A stretch of DNA of 64,000 nucleotides from NCBI GenBank assembly GCA_046154185.1, contig JBJXGE010000084.1, forward strand, positions 55,170-119,169, written 5' to 3'. The DNA is from JBJXGE01 sp046154185 (GTDB taxonomy: Bacteria > Planctomycetota > UBA8108 > UBA1146 > JAJFFE01). Numbering within the stretch: position 1 is the first letter of the stretch; every line of letters starts with the position of its first letter. The notes under the pieces were generated by a model, which worked only from the letters and a program-made list of their open reading frames with translations, had not been told where the DNA came from and ran no database searches. This document shows, piece after piece, positions 54,147 through 62,910 of this stretch. Position numbers and translations under genes: made by a program.

Positions 54147-56642
54147 CTATCCAGCGACGCCGACCGCCTCTTGGCGCCGACGAATCCCGCCGACGAGCGC
54201 AAGGCGCAACACTTCGTCGAGCCGCTGCACGGGGAACACCTCGAGATTGCGGCGCACTTCGGCCGGCAAATCATCGAGATCGCCCTCGTTCTCTTTCGGC
54301 AACACGATGCGCGTGATGCCGGCGCGCACGGCGCCAAGCACTTTCTCTTTGACGCCACCAATCGGCAACACGCGCCCGGTCAACGTCACTTCACCGGTCA
54401 TCGCGAGATCATGGCGCACGGGAGCGCCCGAGAGCGCGGACACGAGCGCAGTGCCAAGCGTGACGCCGGCCGATGGGCCATCTTTCGGAATCGCGCCAGC
54501 CGGCACGTGGATGTGCACGTCGCGTTCGAAGTGCGCTTCGTCGATGCCAAGCGCCGCCGCGTGCGAGCGCGCGTAGCTGAGCATCGCGCGCGCTGATTCC
54601 TTCATGACGTCGCCAAGTTGCCCGGTCAGTATGAGTTTGCCGGTGCCGCGCATGGTCGTGACTTCGACAAACAAAATGTCGCCGCCGGCCGGCGTGTAGA
54701 ACATGCCGGTCGCAACACCGACGTCGTCTTCGTGCGACGCCTCTTCCGGGTGCACTTTCGGGCGCCCGAGAAACTCGACCAAGTCATCGGCGCCGACTTC
54801 GACGCGTTCGACAGTCCGAGCCGCCACGCGACGCGCCACTTTGCGCGCGAGTTTCGACAACACCAGCTCAAGCTGACGCACGCCCGCCTCCCGCGTGTAA
54901 AACGTAATCGCCTTCTTGAGCGCGGCGTCCGTCAGCTCGAGCTGCGTGGGCGACAACGCGCTGCCTTCGAGCTGTCGCGGCACCAAGTAGCGTTTCGCGA
55001 TCTCGAGCTTCTCCGCTTCGGTGTAACCCGAGAACTCGACGGCCTCCATGCGATCGAGGAGCGGCGCGGGAATGTGCTGCGGCAAGTTGGCGGTGGCGAC
55101 GAACAAGACCTCCGACAGATCGAACGGCACGCCGAGGTAGTGATCGACAAAGCTGTCGTTCTGCGCCGGGTCGAGCACTTCGAGGAGCGCACTCGACGGA
55201 TCGCCTTGAAACGACACGCCGAGTTTGTCGACTTCGTCGAGCAAGAACACCGGGTTTTTAGTGCCGGCTTGGCGCATGCCTTGAATGATGCGTCCTGGCA
55301 TCGCGCCGACGTAGGTGCGGCGGTGACCGCGAATGTCGGCTTCGTCGCGCGCGCCGCCGAGCGAAATGCGCACGTACTCGCGGCCGAGCGCGCGCGCGAT
55401 CGACTTCGCGATCGACGTCTTGCCGACGCCCGGCGGTCCGGTGAAGAGCAGAATCGGCGCCTTTGAGCGCTCGGGTTTCTTGATCGGCGCGGGCGCAGAC
55501 GCCGAATCGGGCGCCACCTCTTTCACGGTCGCGTCGGATTTGGGCACGTCGCTCGCTTCGGATTCGCTACTCGCGGCGGCCGCACTCACCGGCTCGACGA
55601 CAGCGGCTCGCGTCTGCTGGTCGCGCAGTTGCAACACCGCGAGGAATTCGAGTACGCGATCCTTCACGTCGTCGAGGCCGAAGTGATCTTCGTCGAGAAT
55701 GCGTTCGGCGCGTTCCAAGTCGAGCTGCTGCGCGCTCGACTTGTTCCAGGGCAACTCGACGATGGTCTCCAGATACGTGCGCAACACTTGCGCCTCCATC
55801 GCCTCGCGGTTCATGCCAGCCAGTCGGCCGTACTCGCGCTCGACTTCTTTGCGAACGTCCGGCGGCAGTTCGAGCTTATCGAGCTTGAGACGCAGCTCTT
55901 CGAGATCATTTTCGCCGTCGTCTTCGTGCAGTTCCTTGCGAATCGCCTTGAGCTGCTCGCGCAACACGAGTTCGCGTTGCCGATCGCCGAGCTCTTGTTG
56001 AACTCGCGACTTGATGTCCTGCTGGGCGTCGAGCACTTCAATTTGCCGCTGCACGAGCACGAGCAAGCGCCGCAGCCGCTCATCGATCGGGAGCATCTCC
56101 AGCAGCTCTTGTTTGCTGGCGGTCGGCGCTTCGACGTAGCTCGCGACGAGATCGGCGAGTCGTCCTTCGCTTGCCACGGAATTCAACGCGTGGCGAATGA
56201 GCCCATCGGGGATTCCGGCTTTCTTGCCGAGCTCGGCGGCCCGCTCGCGCACTTCGCGATCGAGCGCGACATACAGACTATCGCTCGGATTCGCGGGTGA
56301 GATTTCGGCGGCGTCGCGCAAGGTCGCGACGAGAAAGCCATCGCCGTCGTCCATGCGCACCGCGATACCACGGCGCTCGCCGTGAAGGAGCAGTTGCGTC
56401 GAGTTTTGCCCGCGCTCGACCTGTGTGATGCGCGCAACGGTCCCGACCGTGTAGAGAAGGTCCGGCGTCACTTTCTCGACGTTCGAGCGCTGCGCAACAG
56501 CGAAGACGAGCGAGTCGCCCGCCAAAGCCGATTGCACGGCAGCGAGCGTCGATTTGCGGCCGGCGGTGATCGGCACCGTGACGCCGGGAAACAACACGGT
56601 TTCGCGCAGCGGCAGCACGGGCAGTTTGAAAGTCTCTTCCAT
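54147..56642 (-). CDS. lon: ATP-dependent Lon protease
   Basis: 831 residues: N-terminal substrate-binding domain (LPVLPLRETVLFPGVTVPI), coiled coil (about 190-300), AAA module with Walker A GPPGVGKTS near residue 400 and Walker B PVFLLDEVDKLG, and the protease domain with catalytic Ser in PKDGPSAGV (about 724) and Lys in GVKEKVLGA (about 766). An insertion of roughly 45 residues rich in Ala/Ser/Pro (SAAAASSESEASD) precedes the Walker A motif, not typical of short Lon proteins. Strong ribosome-binding site GGAAGGAG. The leader holds an inverted repeat. Confidence 0.96.
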   Translation of the reverse strand: MEETFKLPVLPLRETVLFPGVTVPITAGRKSTLAAVQSALAGDSLVFAVAQRSNVEKVTPDLLYTVGTVARITQVERGQNSTQLLLHGERRGIAVRMDDGDGFLVATLRDAAEISPANPSDSLYVALDREVRERAAELGKKAGIPDGLIRHALNSVASEGRLADLVASYVEAPTASKQELLEMLPIDERLRRLLVLVQRQIEVLDAQQDIKSRVQQELGDRQRELVLREQLKAIRKELHEDDGENDLEELRLKLDKLELPPDVRKEVEREYGRLAGMNREAMEAQVLRTYLETIVELPWNKSSAQQLDLERAERILDEDHFGLDDVKDRVLEFLAVLQLRDQQTRAAVVEPVSAAAASSESEASDVPKSDATVKEVAPDSASAPAPIKKPERSKAPILLFTGPPGVGKTSIAKSIARALGREYVRISLGGARDEADIRGHRRTYVGAMPGRIIQGMRQAGTKNPVFLLDEVDKLGVSFQGDPSSALLEVLDPAQNDSFVDHYLGVPFDLSEVLFVATANLPQHIPAPLLDRMEAVEFSGYTEAEKLEIAKRYLVPRQLEGSALSPTQLELTDAALKKAITFYTREAGVRQLELVLSKLARKVARRVAARTVERVEVGADDLVEFLGRPKVHPEEASHEDDVGVATGMFYTPAGGDILFVEVTTMRGTGKLILTGQLGDVMKESARAMLSYARSHAAALGIDEAHFERDVHIHVPAGAIPKDGPSAGVTLGTALVSALSGAPVRHDLAMTGEVTLTGRVLPIGGVKEKVLGAVRAGITRIVLPKENEGDLDDLPAEVRRNLEVFPVQRLDEVLRLALVGGIRRRQEAVGVAG

Positions 56643-56663
56643 CGCGAACTCCTTCCGGCATCG

Positions 56664-56700
56664 AGCGATTCGCGCGCAGCCTTTTTGGCAGCGAATCGCT
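56664..56700 (-). promoter_or_regulatory. Inverted repeat in the lon leader
   Basis: AGCGATTCGC (56664-56673) is exactly complementary to GCGAATCGCT (56691-56700), with 17 bases between, beginning 22 bases before the lon ATG. It could be an operator or fold in the leader mRNA near the ribosome-binding site. It is not the CIRCE element. Confidence 0.45.
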
Positions 56701-56867
56701 ATGCGTCGCCGATGAGAAGCACGTGGGATTCCAAAATTGTGGGGCGGCTCAACTCGCTAGCGGCACGGGCATAGGACGATGTGGTCGTCGAGTGGGCAAG
56801 CACGAAGCCGGAGTGCTGCCACTCTGACTGCTGGGGTAGTCCGAGCGCGGTGTCTACGACCTGCGGC

Positions 56868-57491
56868 TCACTGCGTCGATTCGTGACGGATCGGACAGCG
56901 CACGCCGGTGAAGCTCGACACGGCGCACGTTTCGCACCGCGGGATCTGCGCGACCGCGACGGCGAGTCGCTGATACTCGGTGTGAGCGACGTCAAATTCG
57001 GCGCGTTGACGAAACTCGGTGTTGCCGACGCGGCCGCGCTCGCAACGCGTGCACCAATAGCTCGCCGTGTCCGCGGCGCGCGCACAGTCGACGCAACTCG
57101 GCGTGCTCGCGAGCACGGTACCGCGCGCGAAGATATAGGTCAGCCGCGAGAAGTACGCCTGTCCGCCGACGAAACCGATTTGGCACGATTCGCAATAACC
57201 ACTCGTCGTGATCGCGGTCTTGCATGTCTGGCAGCGAAATCCGGCTGGATCGATGGCGTGACCATGCGCGTCGAGCGCCTCGAATAACATCGGTGACGGC
57301 ACGCGCAGGCCCGCGACATAGCCGGTGCTGCAAGGTTCACACCAACCATTCACGGCGCGCGCGCGCGGGCAGGAGGAACAGTTCTCCCCGGTGGCGGGCG
57401 GGGCAATCGACGACGGTGTCCCCGCGCAGCCGGCGATCGCGCCCGTGAGCACGAGCGCGAACCCCAGCGTGCGCACCGCGGATCGCCGCAC
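56868..57491 (-). CDS. Lipoprotein with four tandem CxxC zinc-ribbon-like modules
   Basis: 207 residues with a lipoprotein signal (LGFALVLTGAIAGC). The mature part has CxxC-x9/10-CxxC modules at Cys38/41/51/54, 87/90/100/103 and 133/136/147/150, each followed by a G-x-V-G-like turn. A fourth half-altered copy has Cys186/189/199 and a His at 203. Such modules normally bind zinc; at the cell surface they may instead form disulfides. The function is not known. The GTG start overlaps the upstream stop (TAGTG), so it is coupled to the dockerin-like secreted protein gene; the frame also extends to 57551. Confidence 0.75.
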   Translation of the reverse strand: MRRSAVRTLGFALVLTGAIAGCAGTPSSIAPPATGENCSSCPRARAVNGWCEPCSTGYVAGLRVPSPMLFEALDAHGHAIDPAGFRCQTCKTAITTSGYCESCQIGFVGGQAYFSRLTYIFARGTVLASTPSCVDCARAADTASYWCTRCERGRVGNTEFRQRAEFDVAHTEYQRLAVAVAQIPRCETCAVSSFTGVRCPIRHESTQ

Positions 57492-58288
57492 TATGGACAG
57501 CCGGAAACGGCGTCGCACGTCAACGTATCCGTCGTCGGATCGTCGCCGCAACCCGGATAGGGCGCCCCTGGCGCGGGGCCGAGCGAGAACAGATGGCTCA
57601 AGATGTAGATCGGGTCAGCGATGTTGACCGCGCCGTCGTCGTTCGCGTCGAGCGCCTTGTTGCAGGTCGTGGCTCCGCCGGAAAAGAGCACGCCGAGCAC
57701 GGAGATCGGATCGGCCACATCGAGCGCGCCGTCGCCATTTGAATCGGCGCGAATGAACTGCTGTGGCGCACCGCCGCCGCTCGCGTCGACGCTGCCGGTG
57801 ACGTCGGCAAAGTTGGTCGGGCTGTTGACGATCACCGCGCCGGTGCGGAGCAGCGAGTGGATTCCGTCGAGCGGCAACGCGCCGGAGGCAAAGCTCATCG
57901 TGGCGGCGGGGTACATCCAATACGTGATCGTGTCCGACTCGTTCGAAAAGAAATTGGACTCGATGATGTAATCGGGAGTCGGCGCGCCGGGAAGCGCCGC
58001 GAACGCCGCGGTTGCGAGCAGCAGATGTTGATTGGCCGTTGTGCCCGGCGTGAGATTGATCGGAAAGAAAAACTGATTGCCGGTCGAGTTGCTCATCACC
58101 CATTTACCGGCTAGGCCAATCTCCGATGCGAAACCGCAGCATTCCTTGAGTTCGATGAACTGCACCGTGCCGTCCGCGTTCGAGAAGAGCTCGTTGACTT
58201 GCCACGCGTGAGAGCCGGCATCGACGCGCGCGACACCGACAAAAAGCAGAGCGACTACGACACCGAGAGACAAACGGTTATTCGTCAT
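57491..58288 (-). CDS. Secreted protein with C-terminal dockerin-like EF-hand pair
   Basis: 265 residues: a signal peptide (LSLGVVVALLFVGVARVDA), a beta-rich domain (about 25-180; WQVNELFSNADGTVQFIELK resembles the start of a lamin-tail-type domain), and calcium-binding loops DSNGDGALDVADPI and DANDDGAVNIADPI followed by PYPGCGDDP and a C-terminal C-x5-CP. The ATG at 58288 has AAGGA five bases before it; the longer frame to 58750 is not supported. It is translationally coupled to the CxxC lipoprotein gene. Confidence 0.8.
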   Translation of the reverse strand: MTNNRLSLGVVVALLFVGVARVDAGSHAWQVNELFSNADGTVQFIELKECCGFASEIGLAGKWVMSNSTGNQFFFPINLTPGTTANQHLLLATAAFAALPGAPTPDYIIESNFFSNESDTITYWMYPAATMSFASGALPLDGIHSLLRTGAVIVNSPTNFADVTGSVDASGGGAPQQFIRADSNGDGALDVADPISVLGVLFSGGATTCNKALDANDDGAVNIADPIYILSHLFSLGPAPGAPYPGCGDDPTTDTLTCDAVSGCP

Positions 58289-58727
58289 GTTGTCCTTTTT
58301 CTTCTGAGATCGCCCAACCGTACTCGCGATCAAGTGTCGCGTCGGTCGACAACTTGAGGCCGAGATCCTCGCGCGTTCCTCACGCCAAGGCAAGAAGTGT
58401 ATCGCGACGCGGCGAGGTTGCGGCGGAGCGCCCTGTGAGTCGGAGCGCGACGCGACCGTGCAAGAGCGCCATGTCGTTGTCTCAAGTCCCCAAGCTGCTC
58501 CAAGTTTCGCGATGTGGATGTCTTGTCGATCGACATGGCGCGGCGGGCGCACTTCGGACTTCGCTCGTTGAGTTGGTCGCGTGTGCGAAGTGCGACCGGA
58601 TTGCACCGATCGTCCGCGGGCGGTCGCTCGACGTTTCGGACGGTGCCGTGTAGAGCCGGCTCGGCCCGGCACTCTATGTGCGTGGACGCTCAGGCCTGGC
58701 GGCGTGCGCCGAGAAACTCGGGGAGTC
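58289..58727. other. Intergenic region between the dockerin-like and transposase genes
   Basis: 439 bp with no supported ORF; frames on both strands lack family matches and ribosome-binding sites. An imperfect palindrome lies at 58652-58675 (AGAGCCGG-CTCGGC-CCGGCACTCT, two-base bulge), about 50 bp before the transposase start, where REP-like termini of RAYT genes are often found. That link is speculative. Confidence 0.5.
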
Positions 58728-59714
58728 ATGCACAGTCGCTGCGTTCTCAAGGGCGCAACCTATCTCATCACGCGGCGCACGGCGTTGCGTCAGTGTTTCT
58801 TGAAGCAACGCGATCTGCCGGTCGTCGAACAAGCGATCAAGTTTTGCCTGGCGCATGCGGCCGCGAAGTACGGGGTGAGCATCCATGCGTTCGAGTTTTT
58901 GTGGACGCACTATCATCTCGTTATCACCGACTTGCTCGGTTCCCTGCCGCTCTTTGAGGCTTGGTTGAATCGGCATGTTGCGTTGATTGCGAAGATTCTC
59001 CGCGGCATCTACGAAAACGTGTTCGCGATCGGCTCGTACTCGGCGGTTTCGTTGAACGCGCCGATCGCTGGCGATGTCGATCGGCCGCCGCGGTTGCTCG
59101 AGACGCCGGAGGACGTGCTCGCGGCGATGGACTATGTGGAGTTGAACTGCGTCGAGTCGCGGCTCGTGTCGAGTCCCGGCCTATGGCCGGGAGTTACATC
59201 TTGGATGCGTCGACTCAATGAGCCCGAAGTGATCAAGCGGCCCGAGGTGTACTTTTCGAGGATCTCCGAGGTCGTGCCGGAGGCGGCGACGCTGGTCATC
59301 GAGAAGCCGCCGGTGTTCGGTGACATCGACCTCGCGGAGTTTGCGGGCATGCGGACGGAACGGCTGCAGGCAAGACAGGCCAGCTTGCTGGCGGACTTTG
59401 CCGAACGAGGTTTCAAGTTCCTGGGGCTACGAAACATCCTGCGCATGCGGCACACGGATCGTGCGACGAGCATCGAACTCATCGGCGGGCTCAATCCGCA
59501 CATCGCGGGCAAGGACCGCAGCATTCGCATCGGACGCATCCGAGCGCTGCGAGCGTTCCGCCGTCAACATCGCGACGCGCTCATCGCGTTCGCGACCGAC
59601 CGCGCGGTCGAGTTCCCGGCCGGCACGTATCGCATGCGTGTGCTACACGCGGTGAACGTGCGTTTCCCAGAATGCTGCCCGGAGCCGCGCCGGCCCGACC
59701 CGCTGCCGACGTGA
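58728..59714 (+). CDS. REP-associated tyrosine transposase (RAYT) family protein
   Basis: 328 residues of the Y1/HUH transposase-like RAYT group. The His-x-His pair is in LWTHYHLVI (His61, His63) and the catalytic Tyr is in AMDYVELNCVESRL (Tyr136), followed by the family's GLWPGVTSW. RAYTs are related to IS200/IS605 transposases and act on REP palindromes. The C-terminal half (about 170-328) is longer than in short RAYTs and includes an Arg-rich segment near LRAFRRQHRDALIA. The gene is complete. Start by ATG at 58728; the frame runs further upstream. Confidence 0.8.
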   Translation: MHSRCVLKGATYLITRRTALRQCFLKQRDLPVVEQAIKFCLAHAAAKYGVSIHAFEFLWTHYHLVITDLLGSLPLFEAWLNRHVALIAKILRGIYENVFAIGSYSAVSLNAPIAGDVDRPPRLLETPEDVLAAMDYVELNCVESRLVSSPGLWPGVTSWMRRLNEPEVIKRPEVYFSRISEVVPEAATLVIEKPPVFGDIDLAEFAGMRTERLQARQASLLADFAERGFKFLGLRNILRMRHTDRATSIELIGGLNPHIAGKDRSIRIGRIRALRAFRRQHRDALIAFATDRAVEFPAGTYRMRVLHAVNVRFPECCPEPRRPDPLPT

Positions 59715-60040
59715 CGAGATCGTCTCTCGCCTACATCTTCGAACCCTTCACGCGTCGGCCGCCAACGCGCGGAATCGTCGTTTGCGCGCCCACGCTTCGC
59801 GTCATCGCATGCCCGAAAAACCGCCACAAACCGTCACGAAGCTCTCCAAAAACCCCGCGCGTCTTCGACACCCCTGAACGCGCGCCCCCGCCTGTCGCCC
59901 CCGCCCGCCGTCCCTTTCCCCCGCAACCTGGTTTGGGTTTTGATGGGACGGGTTTTGATGCGGCCACACTCGCGCGGGTGGGGTCGCTAGAATGCCGCCC
60001 CGCGGATTTCCCGTTTTCGACTCTTGCGAGGTTTCGCCAC
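59715..60040. other. Region between transposase and hrpB, 326 bp
   Basis: The hrpB reading frame stays open through this stretch back to 59672, but its translation (Pro/Arg-rich, no family match) does not look coding, and HrpB normally starts with the segment at 60041. A short direct repeat GGTTTTGATG occurs near 59936 and 59951. No other gene is supported. Confidence 0.5.
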
Positions 60041-62575
60041 GTGGATGTATTGCCGATTGATGCGGTGTTGCCCGAGCTGCTCGCCGCGTTGCGGTTGCGC
60101 GGCGCGGTCGCGCTCCGCGCACCGACGGGCGCCGGCAAGACGACGCGCGTACCACCGGCGTTGATCGCTCACGGGCTCGCGGGGGATCGCAAGGTGGTCG
60201 TGCTCGAGCCGCGTCGCATCGCGGCGCGCGCGGCGGCGCGGCGTATGGCGGACGAGCGCGGCTCGGCGCTCGGCGACGAGATTGGCTATCACGTTCGCTT
60301 CGATCGCCGCGCATCGCGTCGCACGCGAATCTTAGTCGTCACCGAAGGCGTCTTGTTGCGACAACTCCAGAGCGATCCGTTCTTGGATGACGTCGGTGCC
60401 GTCGTCTTCGATGAATTTCACGAGCGCAACATCGATTCCGATCTCGCGCTCGCCATGGTGCGGCGACTCCAGGCCGAAGTGCGACCCGATCTCAAGATCG
60501 TCGTGATGTCGGCGACGCTCGCGGTGGAGCCGGTTGCGCAATTCCTCGGCGACTGCCCGCGCATCGAGGCGAGCGGTCGACAGCATCCCGTGACGATCGA
60601 ACACAGTGAACTCGCCGCCAACTTGCCGCTCGAGGAACGCATCGCGCACGCGGTCGAAGCGACGCTCGCGCGCGTCGCGGGCGACGTGCTCGTGTTCTTG
60701 CCGGGCGTCGGGGAAATTCGCGCGGCCGCGCGCGAACTCGAAGCACTCGCTCGATCGCACGCGTGCGACGTGCGCCCGCTCTATGGCGACTTGCCGGCCG
60801 CCGACCAGGATCAAGCGTTGCGACGCGCGACGCGACGCAAGATCGTGCTCGCCACCAATGTCGCTGAAAGCTCCGTGACCGTCGAAGGCGTCGAAGCCGT
60901 CATCGACAGCGGACTCGCGCGCATCAAGCGCTTTGATCCCGCGGTCGGACTCGATCGACTCGAACTCACGCAGATCTCGCGCGCCGCCGCCGATCAGCGC
61001 GCGGGCCGCGCCGGACGTGAACGACCCGGCGTGTGCCTGCGACTCTGGAGTCGACTCGCGCATCGCGGACTTCGCGAGCACGACGAGCCGGAGCTGCTGC
61101 GCGTCGACCTCGCCGGCCCGGTCTTGGAGCTGCGCGTTTGGGGCGAGCCCGATCCCGCGCGTTTCGCGTGGTTCGAGGCGCCGCCGCCGCGCGCGCTCGA
61201 ACGCGCCGAGGAATTGCTCGAACTGCTCGGTGCGAGTACGAGAGCGAGCGGCGTCACCACACTAGGTCGAGACATCGCCGCGCTGCCGCTCCACCCGCGG
61301 CTCGGACGACTCGTGCTCGAAGGTCAGCGGCTCGGCCACGGCGCTCGACTCGCGCTCGTCGCGGCGCTGCTCGCGGAGCGCGATCCGACGCGCGGCACCG
61401 CGGGCGACGCGACATCGAACGAGTCCGACGTGCTCGCGCGCGTGCGACTCTTGGAGGAGTTCGATCGGCGCGGTGGCGGCGCAGAGCGGCTGAATGTCGG
61501 CGCCGCGCGACAGCTTTTGCGCGCACGAGATCAGCTCGTGGATCTCCTGCACGAAACTAAAGACGCTTCGACAGCGCATACGCGCGCGCCGATCAGCGCC
61601 GACGAAGCCGTGCTGCGTGCGCTCCTCGCCGCGTATCCGGATCGCGTCGCGCGTTCGCGCGACAACGAGCGTCGCGGCGTTCTCGTCGGCGGGCGCGGCG
61701 TTCGGCTTGGGAACGAGAGCACGATCGACGGCAACGGACTCTACGTGTGCGTCGACATCGATGCGGGGCGACATGCGGCGAACGCGGAGGCGCTCGTCCG
61801 GCAAGCGTCGCACATCGAGGAAGCGTGGTTGCCGACCGAACTCATCCGCGAACTCGAAGAGTTGCGCTTCGATCCAACGGCGGGTCGGGTCGAAGTCGTT
61901 CGGCGCCGAAGCTACTTGGACTTGGCGCTTGCGGAAACGCGCTCGGCGCCGCCGCGTAACGCCGAAGTCGCGAGCGTGCTCGCCGCTGCCGCGGGCGATC
62001 GAATGTCGGAGGCTTTGACGCTCGACGAGCCCGAGTTTGCATCGCTCCGCACGCGGATCGCGTGTTTGAACGTGTGGTTGCCGGAGACGCCGCTGCCTGA
62101 TTTCAGCGACGCCGCCCTGAGCGCACTCCTCCCCGAACTCGCGCTGGGTTGCATCAGCTTCGCCGACCTGCGCCGGTTGTCGCTCGTCGAGTTCTTGCGC
62201 GCCCGCTTGACGCATGCGCAATCGCAATCGCTCGACCGTGAGGCGCCGGAGCGAATCGCCGTGCCAAGCGGCAGTCGCGTGACGCTGCGCTACGAGGTTG
62301 GGCGCCCGCCCGTATTGGCGGCGCGCATTCAAGAACTATTCGGACTCGCCGAGACGCCGCGCATTGCGCGCGGGCGCGTGCCGGTCTTGTTGCACTTGCT
62401 CGCGCCGAATGGCCGGCCGCAACAGATCACAGATGACCTGCGCAGCTTCTGGAACACGACCTATCAGCAAGTGCGAAAGGAATTGCGTCGTCGCTATCCG
62501 CGCCACGCCTGGCCGGAAGATCCCTGGAACGCAACGCCCGAGCGCCGCCCCCGCTCGCGGCGCGAGAGTCAGTGA
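60041..62575 (+). CDS. hrpB: DExH-box ATP-dependent helicase HrpB
   Basis: About 844 residues, near the size of other HrpB proteins. Motif I APTGAGKTTRVP (about residue 27), motif II DEFHERNIDSDLAL, motif III VMSATLA and motif VI DQRAGRAGRERPG are intact. The C-terminal HrpB domain ends with YPRHAWPEDP, its hallmark. RNA or DNA helicase of unsettled function. The GTG at 60041 (GAGG nine bases before) fits the family N-terminus; a TTG at 60050 is an alternative. Confidence 0.92.
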   Translation: MDVLPIDAVLPELLAALRLRGAVALRAPTGAGKTTRVPPALIAHGLAGDRKVVVLEPRRIAARAAARRMADERGSALGDEIGYHVRFDRRASRRTRILVVTEGVLLRQLQSDPFLDDVGAVVFDEFHERNIDSDLALAMVRRLQAEVRPDLKIVVMSATLAVEPVAQFLGDCPRIEASGRQHPVTIEHSELAANLPLEERIAHAVEATLARVAGDVLVFLPGVGEIRAAARELEALARSHACDVRPLYGDLPAADQDQALRRATRRKIVLATNVAESSVTVEGVEAVIDSGLARIKRFDPAVGLDRLELTQISRAAADQRAGRAGRERPGVCLRLWSRLAHRGLREHDEPELLRVDLAGPVLELRVWGEPDPARFAWFEAPPPRALERAEELLELLGASTRASGVTTLGRDIAALPLHPRLGRLVLEGQRLGHGARLALVAALLAERDPTRGTAGDATSNESDVLARVRLLEEFDRRGGGAERLNVGAARQLLRARDQLVDLLHETKDASTAHTRAPISADEAVLRALLAAYPDRVARSRDNERRGVLVGGRGVRLGNESTIDGNGLYVCVDIDAGRHAANAEALVRQASHIEEAWLPTELIRELEELRFDPTAGRVEVVRRRSYLDLALAETRSAPPRNAEVASVLAAAAGDRMSEALTLDEPEFASLRTRIACLNVWLPETPLPDFSDAALSALLPELALGCISFADLRRLSLVEFLRARLTHAQSQSLDREAPERIAVPSGSRVTLRYEVGRPPVLAARIQELFGLAETPRIARGRVPVLLHLLAPNGRPQQITDDLRSFWNTTYQQVRKELRRRYPRHAWPEDPWNATPERRPRSRRESQ

Positions 62576-62910
62576 CGACTCTCTCCGCGCCGAAGGCGTG
62601 GACGTTCGATGGTAAGCCGCTTCGGGTCCGCCTCCCGCACGGCGCAGCGGATCGCGCGCGTTCATTGCCATCGCCGGAGTGGGCGAGACGCCCGCGCTCC
62701 CAGGGCGACACACGCGTGTTCCCACGCGCCGCCCACGCGCCGGAGGCGCGAACGTGTGGGGTGAGCCGATTCGGGTCCCCCGAATCGGCAAGGGGTGCTG
62801 CGGACAGCACCCCTCAGAAAAACAGCGTGAAGCCTTTTCGGCTCCGCCGAAAAGGCGAGGGGTGCTGCGGACAGCACCCCTCAAGAAAACAGCACTACAA
62901 AGACCGTCCG
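62576..62910. repeat. Hairpin-rich non-coding region (REP-like cluster)
   Basis: Four perfect hairpins: CCGATTCGGG-TCC-CCCGAATCGG (62766-62788), AGGGGTGCTG-CGGA-CAGCACCCCT (62791-62814), GCCTTTTCGGC-TCC-GCCGAAAAGGC (62832-62856) and a second copy of the GGGGTGCTG element with an 11-bp stem (62857-62882). The two copies of the latter are each followed by a similar A-rich spacer ending in ACAGC. The left part (62576-62765) holds GC-rich sequence with no gene. Opposite-strand frames here are artefacts. Confidence 0.75.
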
